Origin: Sarcocystis neurona | Taxonomy: Eukaryota > Apicomplexa > Conoidasida > Eucoccidiorida > Sarcocystidae | Assembly: GCA_000727475.1 (NCBI GenBank) | Contig: KL647290.1 | Span: 3,607,373 to 3,671,372 of the forward strand | Direction: 5' to 3' | DNA: 64,000 nt | In this document: positions 33,201-46,900 of the stretch, piece by piece | How the letters are laid out: each line of letters starts with the position of its first letter | Position numbering within the stretch: the stretch's first letter is position 1 | Made by a program: the position numbers and the translations under genes | Notes under the pieces: model-generated | What the model saw: only the letters and a program-made list of their open reading frames with translations | Database searches by the model: none | What the model was told of the DNA's origin: nothing

Positions 33201-36200
33201 GAGTTTTTTCCCATGCAAAGGAGAACATCGCACGAGGCAATGGGATGCACGCGACGGCGCCCAGAAATCACTTCTCCGTGCACGTGTACCTGGCACACGC
33301 CGCCTGTTACATATCTATACATATATATATGCGCGCATATCTCTTGACCTACCTATCTGTATCTGCCTATACCTATCTATCTATATATTGCTTACGTGCG
33401 TCTATCTAAACCTACCTTCTAAATGCATCTAAATGTATCTAACTCAATATAGCTTCCTGTTTCTGTCGATGCTATGTATCTCTATCGACCTACATATGTG
33501 TACACACACACACACACACACATAGACACACATATACATGTATTGCGTACGAACAGTCTGTTGTGAGTTCTCGTCGCAGATTCGCTCCAGGGCGTGGATG
33601 GGGCAGTGAACACAAGCATGCATCAGGGCGATAAGGCAAGCATTGATCTGGTTTCCTTAACGTGACAGCATAGCCAACAACCACGTGAGTCCCTTGAGGC
33701 AACGTACTGTTTTCGTCCCCGTCTCTTGTGTTCTTATTGACGTGTGAGTCACCTGTGCAGAAGAAAGACCTGTTCTACGCGACGTAGGCGTAGACTTGCA
33801 AGTATGTGAGAGGCCTAGCACGGCAGAAGTACTTTTCACGGAGAATCCAAAATTCACACACCTACAAGTGACGAACGTGCATAAGGAGCGTATGCCAGAC
33901 GCTATGCAACATGTCTCTCGATCAGCAAGTCCTATCTGTCTCTCAGTCTCTCTCTCTTTCTCTGTGTCCCTCTCTCGTCTTTCAAGGCACACGTAAATGC
34001 AGGCGTTCTCACGCAGCAGCAGCACGCGGACGGGCGACGGATTTTCGGAGCGACCCTGGAACGCCGAGAAAGAGCGAACAACATTGACGCAGGGAAGAGA
34101 CAGAAGAGAAGAAGAGAGAAGAACGCGTGGACATATGAGGCAAGCGACGGGCCGTTCTGTTGGAACGCGTCTCCATCAGCGCGGCTTCTGAGAGCGGTTC
34201 AGGAAAGATGACCCGAGGCAGTTGTCAGTCTTGTCTAGATAGCAACGCAGGAGAACATCAGTTCCCGTCAACCACTCGCACCAACATAGACGCACGTATA
34301 TTCTGCGTGTATATCAAAGCCGTGCGCTTGAGCCGGGAACGTCTGCGCGCGGAGCTCTCGTCGCTACGTACATCCTCGTCCTCGCTGTTCACGCAGCTGC
34401 ATTAGACGACGTTCAGCAGAAGCAGCATCACTTCTGAAACGTCGCCCCGCGCTCCAGTGCGATATGTACCTCTTCTTCTGTCCCTTCGATTTTCCTAGGT
34501 CCACACAAGTAGACACATATCTACCCGCCTGTGTAGCTCGATAAAGCTGCTCTTATTCTTACGTACACGCGCGTACACATACATCACACTACCGAGTCAC
34601 GTGTGCTCGCGTGTACACACATTCGTCAACGCGAAAAAATGCCGCTCCATTTCCCCCCCACACGTTTACTTCAAAGAAAAACAGTGACGCGAGAAGTGTA
34701 CATACACGTGCGTCTTTGTAGAAGTCTAAGGCGTCAAGCTCTCACTTCCGCAGCGAGGGACGAGCGGTTGTGGAGCCGCTCGAGAACTCTCCTGGCCCAC
34801 GTTGCTGCCGGCCGTTCCGAGAAGCCATCTCGTCTTTGTCGCGCTGTTGCGGCCAGTCTCTCTTTTGCTTCTCTCAGCTGCGTGTGTACACCGCAGCAAG
34901 TGCGCAAGTAGCAGTCCACCTGTGTTCTTCTTCGTAGATTTTTAGGGAGGAAACACATGTCTTTCTGTTCGCACGTCACTTCACGTGACTCTTTGTTTGC
35001 TGTTTTCTGTTCACAGGCGTTGTCTGTCTGTGCTTGGGCCACGTCTCTCGGAAGGGGCTGTCGCCACTCTCTGCGGGCCGTCTACCGCAGCACGCTGCTG
35101 GTATACTCTCTTCGCCGCGTGCGTACAGACACACACACTTATATGTAAAGACACAAGAAGACACAGATGGTTGTTTATAACTGTCTAGCTAACATCTCTT
35201 CAGCGCGCGCATCACCTCACGCGTATACGTATATGCGTGACGAGAAACACTCTCACTATCCGTCCAAAAGACTATCCTTGCAACCCCCCCCCCGTGGGTA
35301 TCGGCATATATATATATATAGGTAGGTCCACAGATTTATATATCCTTTTAGCGGGTACCCCGTGAACGCCGCGTAAAAGTACATACAAATAAAGAGAAAC
35401 AGGGCCACGTAGCTTCCCGTATCCCTTCCTCTTCTGAAAAATACGCACGTGTGCTGTTGGGTCGGGCTGAACCTGGTCCCATGCGTGTCAGTACACTTGT
35501 CCTGCTGAAAATATCGGGAGCCAGAAACAGCAAAATTACACCCACATGTATGCGTGGGTCTGTACACGTACATGCGTAAAAATGAACAGTCTTCTTCTGC
35601 GAGCATCCACATAATGTGAACAGTGGTCTTTAAAACGTGTAGCACGTCCACAGATATATGCGCCATCACCGTAGATACATACACCTATATATATATATAT
35701 ATATGTATATATATGTGTGTCCTGTTCTGCGCTGCCGATAGCGCCTGAGAGAACACTTCATAGGAGGGCGGAACCTGGGACGCGTTACTGTGTGTGAACG
35801 TCTCTGTGCACCGATGGATGAGTATATACGGACACGCCCGTCTACATATGTTTCCGTCTACCCACCAACGTAGATATATGTATGTATATGTAGACGTATA
35901 TGTATATGGATATTCTTTTGCGCTGCCGAGGCCACCCGAGAGAACGCATGACGGCACACACGACAGAACTCGAGGGGGCTTGCTGTGTATCTGCGTGTAC
36001 CTGCAGATGCCTATATACGAGTAGAAGCATACACGCGTAAGTCCACGGACGCACACCAGCAGATACACACAAAGAGGCAAGGCCCACACGTGTACACATG
36101 TGTGTGGACGTTGACCCCCAGCGCGTGTCTATGCAGGGGTCTGTGGAGGCGGGAAGGCGGGGAAGGCGTCACGTGTGGCCGCGTCTTCCGTTAGGAGGGT

Positions 36201-39200
36201 TGAGAGGGCAATAAAGACAGGAGACTGCTGCAAAGGCCAGGGCGCCCAACAGCTGTTGCTCACATATATACGTGTAGGCAAACGTGTATGCGTCAAACAT
36301 ACAAGTGCATGCCCGACTGCTCAACAGGGCCCACCATTCACACGTATGGATGTACGTACGTGTATGGAAAATGTATACCCGTATATACAAATGGTCCACA
36401 CGTATATGAAGAAGTCTGCAGATCTATTTACGTACATAGACGTGGGTACACGTAAGTGGATCTGTGTACAGGAAGTGTTTGTGAGCATATTAAAATGTAC
36501 GTACATATAAAATGTATGTATGTATACGTAGAATGTATATATGTATATAAAATATGCGGATGTATACACGTATATACACCTGTAACGTATCTACGTAGAA
36601 ATATGAAGTCTGTACAAAATATATTAATATATGTAATGTGTGTAGGTATTTCTAATTGTACGTGATATGTAGTTATTACTACGTATATATACAATGTGTA
36701 TACGCGTATATACAGACAACGTGTACACGTAGGAATGCACGCATTCACATATATATATGTATGTGTGTACACATCTACACACATACATATATGCGTGAAG
36801 AGGTACGTCTGCAGTATTAGAAATGTTAACTACTGCGTATACATCTCGCTGTGTGACTGCTTGAAAGCTCCAGCGCCCCTGCCGCGCTTTGCAGCCCCAC
36901 TCGCTGTTCGCTTTACGACGTAACGATATAAATAGTGCACTGCGGCGTGATCACCTAGAACGTACTTATCAACCCTTCCACACACATATATATACATACA
37001 CGTATATGTGCATATTTGTGTATGTGACCGTTTACTATCTGAAACCCGTCGTTCGATACATATATATGTATATATGTAGAGGTGTACACTTATATATGTA
37101 ACCCTCTCCTCTCTACACACCAGCCGTTTCATACATAAATCACTACGTGTCTATCTGTATATGGAGGAGTAACTTTTAGAGAAGTGTCGGGCAAATGCGG
37201 ATACATATCACCGTACGCATAGGTATATATATGTATATATATCTGTATGATTCAGATGTGTATCTGCAAGTACACGTATACGCACACACACACACACGTA
37301 TACTCGTATATATGCATATCATCACATGTAAATGTAAGAGTGTAAATGCGTGCGAAGATTTACGCACGCCCACATGTATGTATCGAGGGAGGAGGTACAC
37401 GTATGTACGCATATCAATATACACACGCATATATATATATGTATATATGTGTACGCGTGTGTATATCTATGTGCGTATACACCTGTATATGTGCACGCCT
37501 TCATACGTAAATATATCTATGTTTATATGTAAACGTATATGAATTAACATATATGGATATAGATAGGTTGACACGTACAAAGCTATATATACATATTTGT
37601 GTGTACCTGCGTATACACGAAGAGGTCGCATAGAGAGGTAGGCATATTTGCACGTACATCGCTCTACATATTTAGGTATCAGTGTGGACCCGTCTACACA
37701 CACGGAAGTCGCTTGCCTGTTGATCCACACATAAGCGATTATACCTACGGGCGCGCGCGCATGTGCAGAAGCGCACAGCTGCAGCGGCGTGGAAGAGGCA
37801 GCCTCCTCCAGGGTCTCGGTGAATTTTGTTTTGTCCTATTGCTGCCTCACTCAGCTAGGCGTAGCAGAACATTTTTGAGCGGCTGCACTATACAACGGAA
37901 CTCCAAGAGAAGTTCAAAGAAGAAATGAAAGAGATGCATACGATACTCGCAAAGGAGGACGACGGGCAGCTGGCCAGTCAGTTCTCCTCGTTTCGTCCTT
38001 TGCCTACGCATATACGACAGCGGCAGGTGTGGACAGCAGGCAGCTAGCCAAGCACTCTGCTTCGTTTCTTCTTCTGCCTACAGACTCGGCGTTGAAGTGG
38101 TCGTCGATAATTTCCTCCCACGCGTCAAGAGAGTACGTATCTGTACACGGCAGCACGTGCGCACCACAGCTGCAGACAACGTTAAAACGGGAGAGAAACG
38201 GAAGTCTGCTCTGCTGCGGAGATAAAACAGACGTGCGCGGGGTGTCCGCAGGCGCGTATCGCATATATTCCTCCCTTCCTCGAGGCGTCCATCTATGCCT
38301 TTGCACGTAAAGTAGATCTCTTTGGATACTTGGCGAAGCTCCAAATAGACACACACACGCACAGAGAAGAAAAACGCACGTGTTGTAGTTCGTAGATTAT
38401 ATATATATATATAAACGCAGGAAGTGGGGAAGGGCAGTAAATTATAGGCGTGCGTACATGTGGAAAGTAGATGGGCACGTGGACACACATGCTGCACCAG
38501 TAGGTACGGATGTAGACACTTCTTCCATCTGGAAATAGGGAGATTTACATCTTGCAAGGATATACGTGCGTATAACCCGAGCTGCAGTAACTTTCCCATA
38601 CCCCAATATATCATGCTTTCTATTCCTTAGTAACATTCTATTAACCTTTCTGCATTTGCACCACACATATATATATATATATGTATATACACACATATAT
38701 ATATGGACACACATACAGACACACACATACATAAATACGCATGCATACATATACATCCATTTGCATATTCACATAGATATACAGAGATATACACACATAC
38801 ATACATATACATATATATAGCCACATACATACATATACAAATATATGGCCACATACATACATATACATACATACATATACACATTTACGTATACACACAT
38901 ACGTATGCACACACACATACATAGATACATAGATACATAGATACATACATACATACATATATACACACATACATACACATACGTACGCACGTACATAGAC
39001 ACATTCACACATGTCTGACGACAGTGGAACACAGGCATGTTGAGAGTAAGAGTGAGCAGCATGTAGACCTCGGCACAAATATTTGTGCAAGTGCGTGTAT
39101 ATACGTAAGTGCCGCGAATACACCCGTGTGTAGAACTTCGCCTGCACACGTGCACATGTAGTAGAGAAGCAGGGGCGCCCTGTACACGCTTTCAGTCGCG

Positions 39201-42200
39201 AGGTGACTACTGCAGGGACAAATAGAGAAGGAAATGTACAGAAGGGAGAAAATCAGTCACTACGCTATTACAACGACTTTTCACACCCACATATGCAGGC
39301 AGACGAACAAGCGCAGCTACACGTCCGCACACGCCTTCACGTATGTAGCCGTAAATACGTATATGTGTGACGTGTGAGAAGGGATGCAGGAAGTGTGAAG
39401 CCTACACACATACAGGTACGGGGAGGGCAAGTGTCCAGCTATTCATTCATATACACGTGCGCGTATTTTTATGGTGTACATGGGTGGACACAGAATCGCA
39501 GATATACATAGACACACCTGTGTAGACGACGGCCGTAGAGACGTGAACAACGCGGTAGAAAGCATATACATACGTATGCCCATATACATGTATGTACGCG
39601 TATGTTGCACGTGGAAGGGCACGTTTCTAGATACACATACACGAGTAAATAGATCCATATATTGGAGGATGTGTGCGCGTGTGTATATCTACTTCCTATC
39701 GCAGCATATTTGTCGACGCGACAGAAAGTGCAGGTGTGTGTATATGTGTGGGTGTGCAGGGCATGTATGTGCAACGTGTATGTGCAAGCGCTGATACATC
39801 TGCAGCGGAGTAAAGGCTGCCGACGTGGATAGAGCTGCGAGAAGAGCGTTCTTCAGCAGTTTCTTCCTGAAGCGGTTGCAAGCCGAAGAAAAAGAGGGAC
39901 GGGACAGACTGTCGGGCGGCGTCCACGTACTGCCCAATCTCGCAGAACGTCGCCCGCTCTCTCCGTCTCTTTTTCTCGCTAGCGATGACGAGTCTACGTA
40001 GATCTCCCTGTGTCCATACCTAGCAGAGTCTACACATATACACACATACATCTATATACATATATATGCACATATTCCCGCGTCTTCTCAACTACCCGGC
40101 AGATAGAGGGACACTTAAAAGCGCATGCAGGGCGGAGGCTCTGTTGGCCCCTGGCGTGGCATCGCTGTTCGTGTAACTGCGCGGCCAGGCAGACGCAGAG
40201 CGCGGCCCCGGTGTGGGGACGGCAGCAGGTGCAGGTGCAGGGGGGCGCGTAGGGGGCTACCACCGGCGTCGACATATCTGCACAGAGAGACGGAAGTTTT
40301 CGTCTCCTCCTCTTCCTGCTCACCCGGGGGGGTGACGAAATGCTCCTCCAGCAACACTGCGGCGTCGCGCTCCGAGACCTCCAGCTGCTTCTGCACAGAG
40401 ACAGCGGAACGCATGCCTTCGGCAAAACACACGCGCTCAGTCAACGACGACCGCACACGCCCACACCACGGCTGCAATGTAATCCGCCCCTATTCGGAGA
40501 GATACACGTGTGTCCCTCTCCTTGCCTTCCTGTCTCAATACACCTGGGAATACATACACGTACACTATACATATATATACGAATGTGTCTCTCTCCTTGC
40601 CTTTCCGTCTCTATACACGGATGAAAACACACCTGACAACGTATATAGTTATATGCGACCGCGGGTGCACGCGCATAGAGGCACATGACGCGTGGTTTTT
40701 CGGAGATGCCTATATACGTACATATATGTACATATATGTGTACGCGTGGGTATACGTACACCTATACGTATGTGTTCGTATGTGGGGCCGTCTGTGTACA
40801 CGTACTCATATATACACGTTTGTATACGTACAGGTGCGTGCAGCTGAGACGCGTGCATACCTGTAACGTATGTGTGTGCGTATATATACGTCAAAAAGTT
40901 ACATATATATGAATTTGCAAGTATATACGTATAACGCACGCAGGTATATATGCGTGTACGTTATATGTATGCATTTAGGCAGGTATATACGTGTAGACAC
41001 ACGTGCAGGTAAGACGACTCCGTACGTTTGATGCAAGTAAGCATATATATACATTTATATGTGTGTAACGTAAGAGGAGTGTAAGGTACGTTACTGTGTA
41101 CACACATCGAAGTATATCCGCATGCTTTACTCTCGACGTGCAGCAACTCGTGCAGTTACACAAGAAACTCCTTCTGCGGCTATACCGCATATCCTTGTGT
41201 ATAATATATGGAAGGGTTACCGCAGGCACCGATTTATAGGGAAATGTGTTGGCAGGTGCTTGCTTTAGGCGCATCCCCACAGTGATAAATATATATATAT
41301 ATATGTATATATTATACACATATATTTATACATTTATATGTACATATATGTGTGGTTTCTTGCCTACACTCTCACTGCTCTCACACATAGATAGATAGAT
41401 ATATATATGCAGGCATATCCAGCGAGAGATATTACACAGATATGTCTGGTAGTATATGCGAGTATTACTTCATGTGCATGCAAGAACATATACACATATG
41501 TGCATGTATACTTCTACGTACGCACGTAGGTCTGCGAAGGATGAGATGGGGCACGTGGACTGCTGGGCGGCGTCTTGGACGACACAGGCACCCGCACTCC
41601 GTCGCCGACATTCCTTCGCAAATATGCGTGGGCACACATACTCTCAAATAAATTTATACAGATATGTATATGTATAAATGAATCGAAACAAACCGATCCA
41701 TATATATACATATAAATGAGTGTACATAAACTGATATACATAGGTGCGAAATTGAACTGATAAGTATATACAGACACATATTAGTGACTGTGTACGTATG
41801 TGTATATGTGTAAATAAATGCATGCATGCATGAGTTTGTATGTATAGCAGTGTGTGGTTGTAAGTGCAGTTGTGTAGGTATGTATATATACGTATGTGTG
41901 TATGTGTATACGTCTGTACGCATGTGCATGTATATGTGTATATACATGCAGGGAAGTCTCTGTAGATATGGATGAACGGATGCACGCATATGAATGTAGA
42001 CGTATGTACGTAAATGCACGTGTATGGAGGGACGTATGTATTTGTGGATGGATGGATGAATGTGTGCGCATGCGTGCACATATATATATATATATAGATA
42101 GATAGATAGATATACGTGTGAATACACATGTATACGTGCGCGTGCATGGATGTATTTGTATGTAGATATGTATATATGCATATATATGCATGTTTGTGTG

Positions 42201-43965
42201 TATAGAGGTATGTATATGTATACGTATATTTACGTATATGTACCTGTATGAATATGTGTGTATATGTGTGTATACGTATGTATATGTATGTGTATGCGTG
42301 TATGTATATGATGTACGTAAGTATGTATACATGTATGATGTGTGTACGCATGTACGTCTATGGGTATGTATGTGCTGTACGTGCGTATGCTTGTATCTAC
42401 GTATGGATGCACGTATGCATGTATGCATGTACGTACGTATATATGTATGTAGGTAATGCACATATACATATACAGGTAATGTATGTAAGTATCTGTCTAT
42501 GTATGTATGTATGTGTGTATGTATGTATGTACATATGTACGTATGTATGCATGTGTGTTTGCATGGATGTATGTACATGTGTATGTAGGTAATGTGCGTA
42601 CATACGTACGTAATGTATGTATATATGCATGTATGCACGTATGCATGCAATGTATGTAATGTATATATGTATGTATGTATGTACGTATGTATGTATGTAT
42701 ATACGTATGTATTTATATATGTAATGTATGTATATGTGTAATGTATGCGTATATGTATATATGTAATCTATGTATGTATTGTATGTATGTATGTACGTAT
42801 GTATGGGATGTATTTGTGTATTGTGTATATGTATGTATTGTGTGTATGTATGTATGTATGTACATACGTGCGTATGTATTCATGCATGCATGTATGCATG
42901 TATGAATGTGTATGCGGATGTAGGTAACGTACGTACATATGTATGTAATCTATGTAACGTGTATATCTAATCTGTGTATGTATTGTATGTATATGTGTAT
43001 TGTGTGTATGTATGTATGTACGTATGTATGTATGGACATATGTAATGCATGCATGTATATATGTAATGTATGTATGTATATATGTAATGTATGTCTGTGT
43101 ATACGTAATGTATGTGTGTACGTATATATGTAATGTATGTGTGTATATATGTGATGTATGTATGTATGTATGTATGTATGTATGTATGTATGTATGTATG
43201 TATGTATGTATGTATGTATATGTGTACTTATGTGCGCACCTATGTATGTATGGATATATGTAATGTATGTATATATGTGTTGTATGCATGTATGTATGTA
43301 TGTGTGGACCTATGTATGCGTGTGTGTACGTGTGCATGCGTGTACGTATATGTGTATGAAGGTAACGTACTCATGTATATACGTAATGTATGTATGTGTG
43401 CACGTAATATATGTAATGCATATATGTATATATGTATGTATACACGCATATATGAACGCATATATGTATGTGTTTATGTGATGTGTATGCACGTATATAT
43501 GTGCATACACATCTGTAGGGCATGCACATATGTATATGTGTGCACGCATATATGCCCACTCTAGTCTTAGTACGAACGTATCTACAGGGTCCTGGTGGAA
43601 GGCATAAAACGAAGACGCAGAAGCATCGTTTCTCCGCTTGAATGACCGCGTGACAAACACCGGAAGCATGTGTAAATACACGAATATATACGTATGCACG
43701 TGCGCACATGCGAGAAAGAGCGGCTCCATACAGTTCCACATACACACATGTACACACGTATACATATATATATACACATATGTGCATATATATACATATA
43801 TACATATATATGTACAAAGAGCGGATGTATACATGTTTTATGTACACGCACGTATACATATATACACATTTTAATTTAAGACGGCTGCATACATGTTTCA
43901 CATACACACATGCATACATACATTTATATATACATACATATAAATGATGCGGCAGTATACGTTTT

Positions 43966-43996
<31 letters not shown>

Positions 43997-46900
43997 AGAC
44001 AGAGAGAGAGAAAGAGAGAGAGAGCGGCTGTACACATTTTCGCATGAATATATATACATATATATATATAAAGCGGCTGTATGCATCTTCACATATGTAT
44101 ATTTATGCAGTGAAGCGCCTGTTCTGGAGCTGCTATTTTCGTGTCTACTGCGGCCTCTGCTGCTACACAGCAGAGTATACGTAGACATCTACAAGCATTC
44201 ACAGAAGTCGCCGAGCTTCTGTACTTTAGTATATATGTATACATATATGTACACATATATGTATACATATATGTACACCGACGTGTTGCTGCCTCCGCGT
44301 ATGCATCCGCATGTCCACACGCATTACATCGGCTGAAGAGCTTCCAGCTCCACGGCCCTCTGAATTGGACACAAGTGAATCCACACATACACATGTATGT
44401 CTGATGAAGCCGTGCCGCCTCTATTCTGGCACATCTATCATACCAGCACGTACGCACTTGTGTATGTATGTGTGTAGACAGGTAGATAACTATATGCCTG
44501 TGATTCACAAGACCGCGCCCGCTGCTATATGGTATACGTATACGTCATACAGAGAGACAGAGAGGAAAACAGAGAGACAGAGAGAAAGAGAGACTAATGA
44601 CCTGCCAGATCGAGTCTACTACTGTTGTTCTTACCTCAGCTGTGAGCTCGAGAAGCGGCAACGCTTCAGGCGACATCCAGTACTTGCACAGTCCGCTCCA
44701 GCTGAGGCAGCACAGGTACGTGTATGCACACACACACATATATACATCTATATTTATATATGAGTATGCTGACGCAATAGCACATACACACATACACACG
44801 TACATACATATATGTATTCGCAAGGAAACTCACCGATATATTGACAGAGATGTAAACGTGAACAGCCGCTCTGGTATAAATACTGATCTGCGCATGTTTC
44901 TCTCTCCCCGTCTCTCTTCCCTGTCTCCCCCTCTCTCTTCCCCGTCTCCCTGTCTCTCCTCCCCGTCTCCCTGTATTCCCTGTCTCCCTCCCCCCCTCTC
45001 TCTTCCCTGTCTCCCTCTCTCTCCTCCCCGTCTCCCTCTCCCTCTCTCTTCCCCGTCTCCGTCTCTCTTCCCTGTCTCTCTCTGTCTCTTTTCACGTCGG
45101 CGTACTCACTGGCGACTTCTTTTCCAGACACATACGTGGACACTCTCCTCTCCAGATACATACGTGCGTTTTTATTGACAAGAAGAGCCCTGCTCACCTG
45201 CAACGATGCAGACATATATTTCTCTCTTCTTCTCTTTTTCTCTGCCACTTTACTGGACGAAATCGGACGCATACACATTCACGCTTGCCCCTGTCTCTCA
45301 CGTATATACATGTATGTATGTAGAGAGAGACACACACAGACAGAGAGACAGAGAGAAACATATATATACACAGAGAAATAAGAATTGACATAGATATAAA
45401 CACACGGGTGTGCGAACCTAAGTGCAGAGGCCTCTCTGGAACCCCGAGGGGGACACACAATACATACATTCATACACACATGCGTATACACACATATACG
45501 TATATATGCAAATATGCAAGATATAACAGAGACGCGCCTGTAATTACAGAGGTTTGGAGTCCCGGAGGAGACACCCAACACATGCGTCCCCATATATACG
45601 TATATAGATAGATAAAAACATAGAGATACGCGAAGCCACATACATATCGGGCACCGGCAGCAGAAGCCTGCTTCGAACAGAGAGACAGGCAGGACCGCAG
45701 AAACACAGGAGTGTGCTCCACATTTTTGTCGCCGATCCGCAATTATTGACGCAGGCCCACTGGACTGCAGAGACACACACCCACGCATGCGCGCACGAAG
45801 AAATCTACACGTATACATGGAAGCAGCTGCGTACGAGGCAGACACCTACAAAGACGTGCATATACATCACGGCACGCGTACTTCGATGAACGTCGAGAGC
45901 CACGTGCAAACACACGTTCGCATGCGGTTTTCTGTTGAGACGTATATGTGAAGACGTTGGCATATGAAGGAGATCCACGCTCGAAAAGTCCACCACGTGT
46001 CGATGTGTGTGGCTGCGATACACAGACAGACTCATGCAGCAGACCCATACGTGTATAAACATACACATATATATATATATACGTATATACATATGTGTAG
46101 CAGAACGATATATACGTATACGTGCGTCTACGCAGATGCACACACGTACGTGCACCTACAGAGTACAGTAGACTTCCAAATGCAAACATACGCATACGGA
46201 CATACATAGACATATATGTAACAGAATTTCAGACGGACATACATATATAAATATGTGTACGTATATATAGAGAGAGGATGGGCACTGTACATTGCTCCCA
46301 TAGATACGAACGTGTGCTGACTGTTTATTCCACCGCGAGTATGCACTGGGTGATGTACACACATACATATATATATGTGTACAGATAGATACATAGATAT
46401 ACATACAAAGATAGGTATATCTCTCTGTGTCGCCGAACACCCAGGAAAGGCAGAGGCACGAACTCTTCTGCAGGACCTTTTCGGGGTGGCACATTCCCGG
46501 ATGCGTGCTACTTCCTTCTTGCGCAGAGCTACTCATTTTCGAAGAAGTTCGAAGCAGCAACAATGTTGACTCCCGCCATCCTACGTGAAAGTGCACCTCT
46601 CGCTCTGGACTGCGTTTGTCAGTATATCTGTGCATTGCTGACTGCAGCCCTCATGGCGCCTTTCTTGCTCTCCCCCGGTTTCTTGTCAAGAGACCGAAGA
46701 CGTCATCCCCTACGGACAGCGTTAATACGTGTTGTTTAGACGCTTACACGCACACACGCATATATAAGTGTGCATGCGTTTGCTCTTCTTGTGAAGTACA
46801 CACATACATATACGTGCACATGAGGCAGTCTCACACGTGCCTTCATAGACGCACAAGCAGTTGCACAGGCATATTATAATTTAGCTATACAGGCACGAAC

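Noticed and set aside
39800..39990. Minus-strand frame FCEIGQYVDAARQSVPSLFF as a crotonase exon
   Set aside because: The exons at 40324-40390 and 38082-38140 join directly in phase and in family order, leaving no place for it. It may be an unused or alternative exon.
43145..43220. CRISPR-like or telomeric array
   Set aside because: The repeat is a plain (TATG)n microsatellite without spacers, and no TTTAGGG arrays were seen anywhere.
41644..43564. Reading frames of 100-289 codons rich in Tyr, Thr, His, Met and Cys on both strands
   Set aside because: They are produced by the four-base TATG repeat, which lacks stops in several registers. No splice signals or varied sequence support them.
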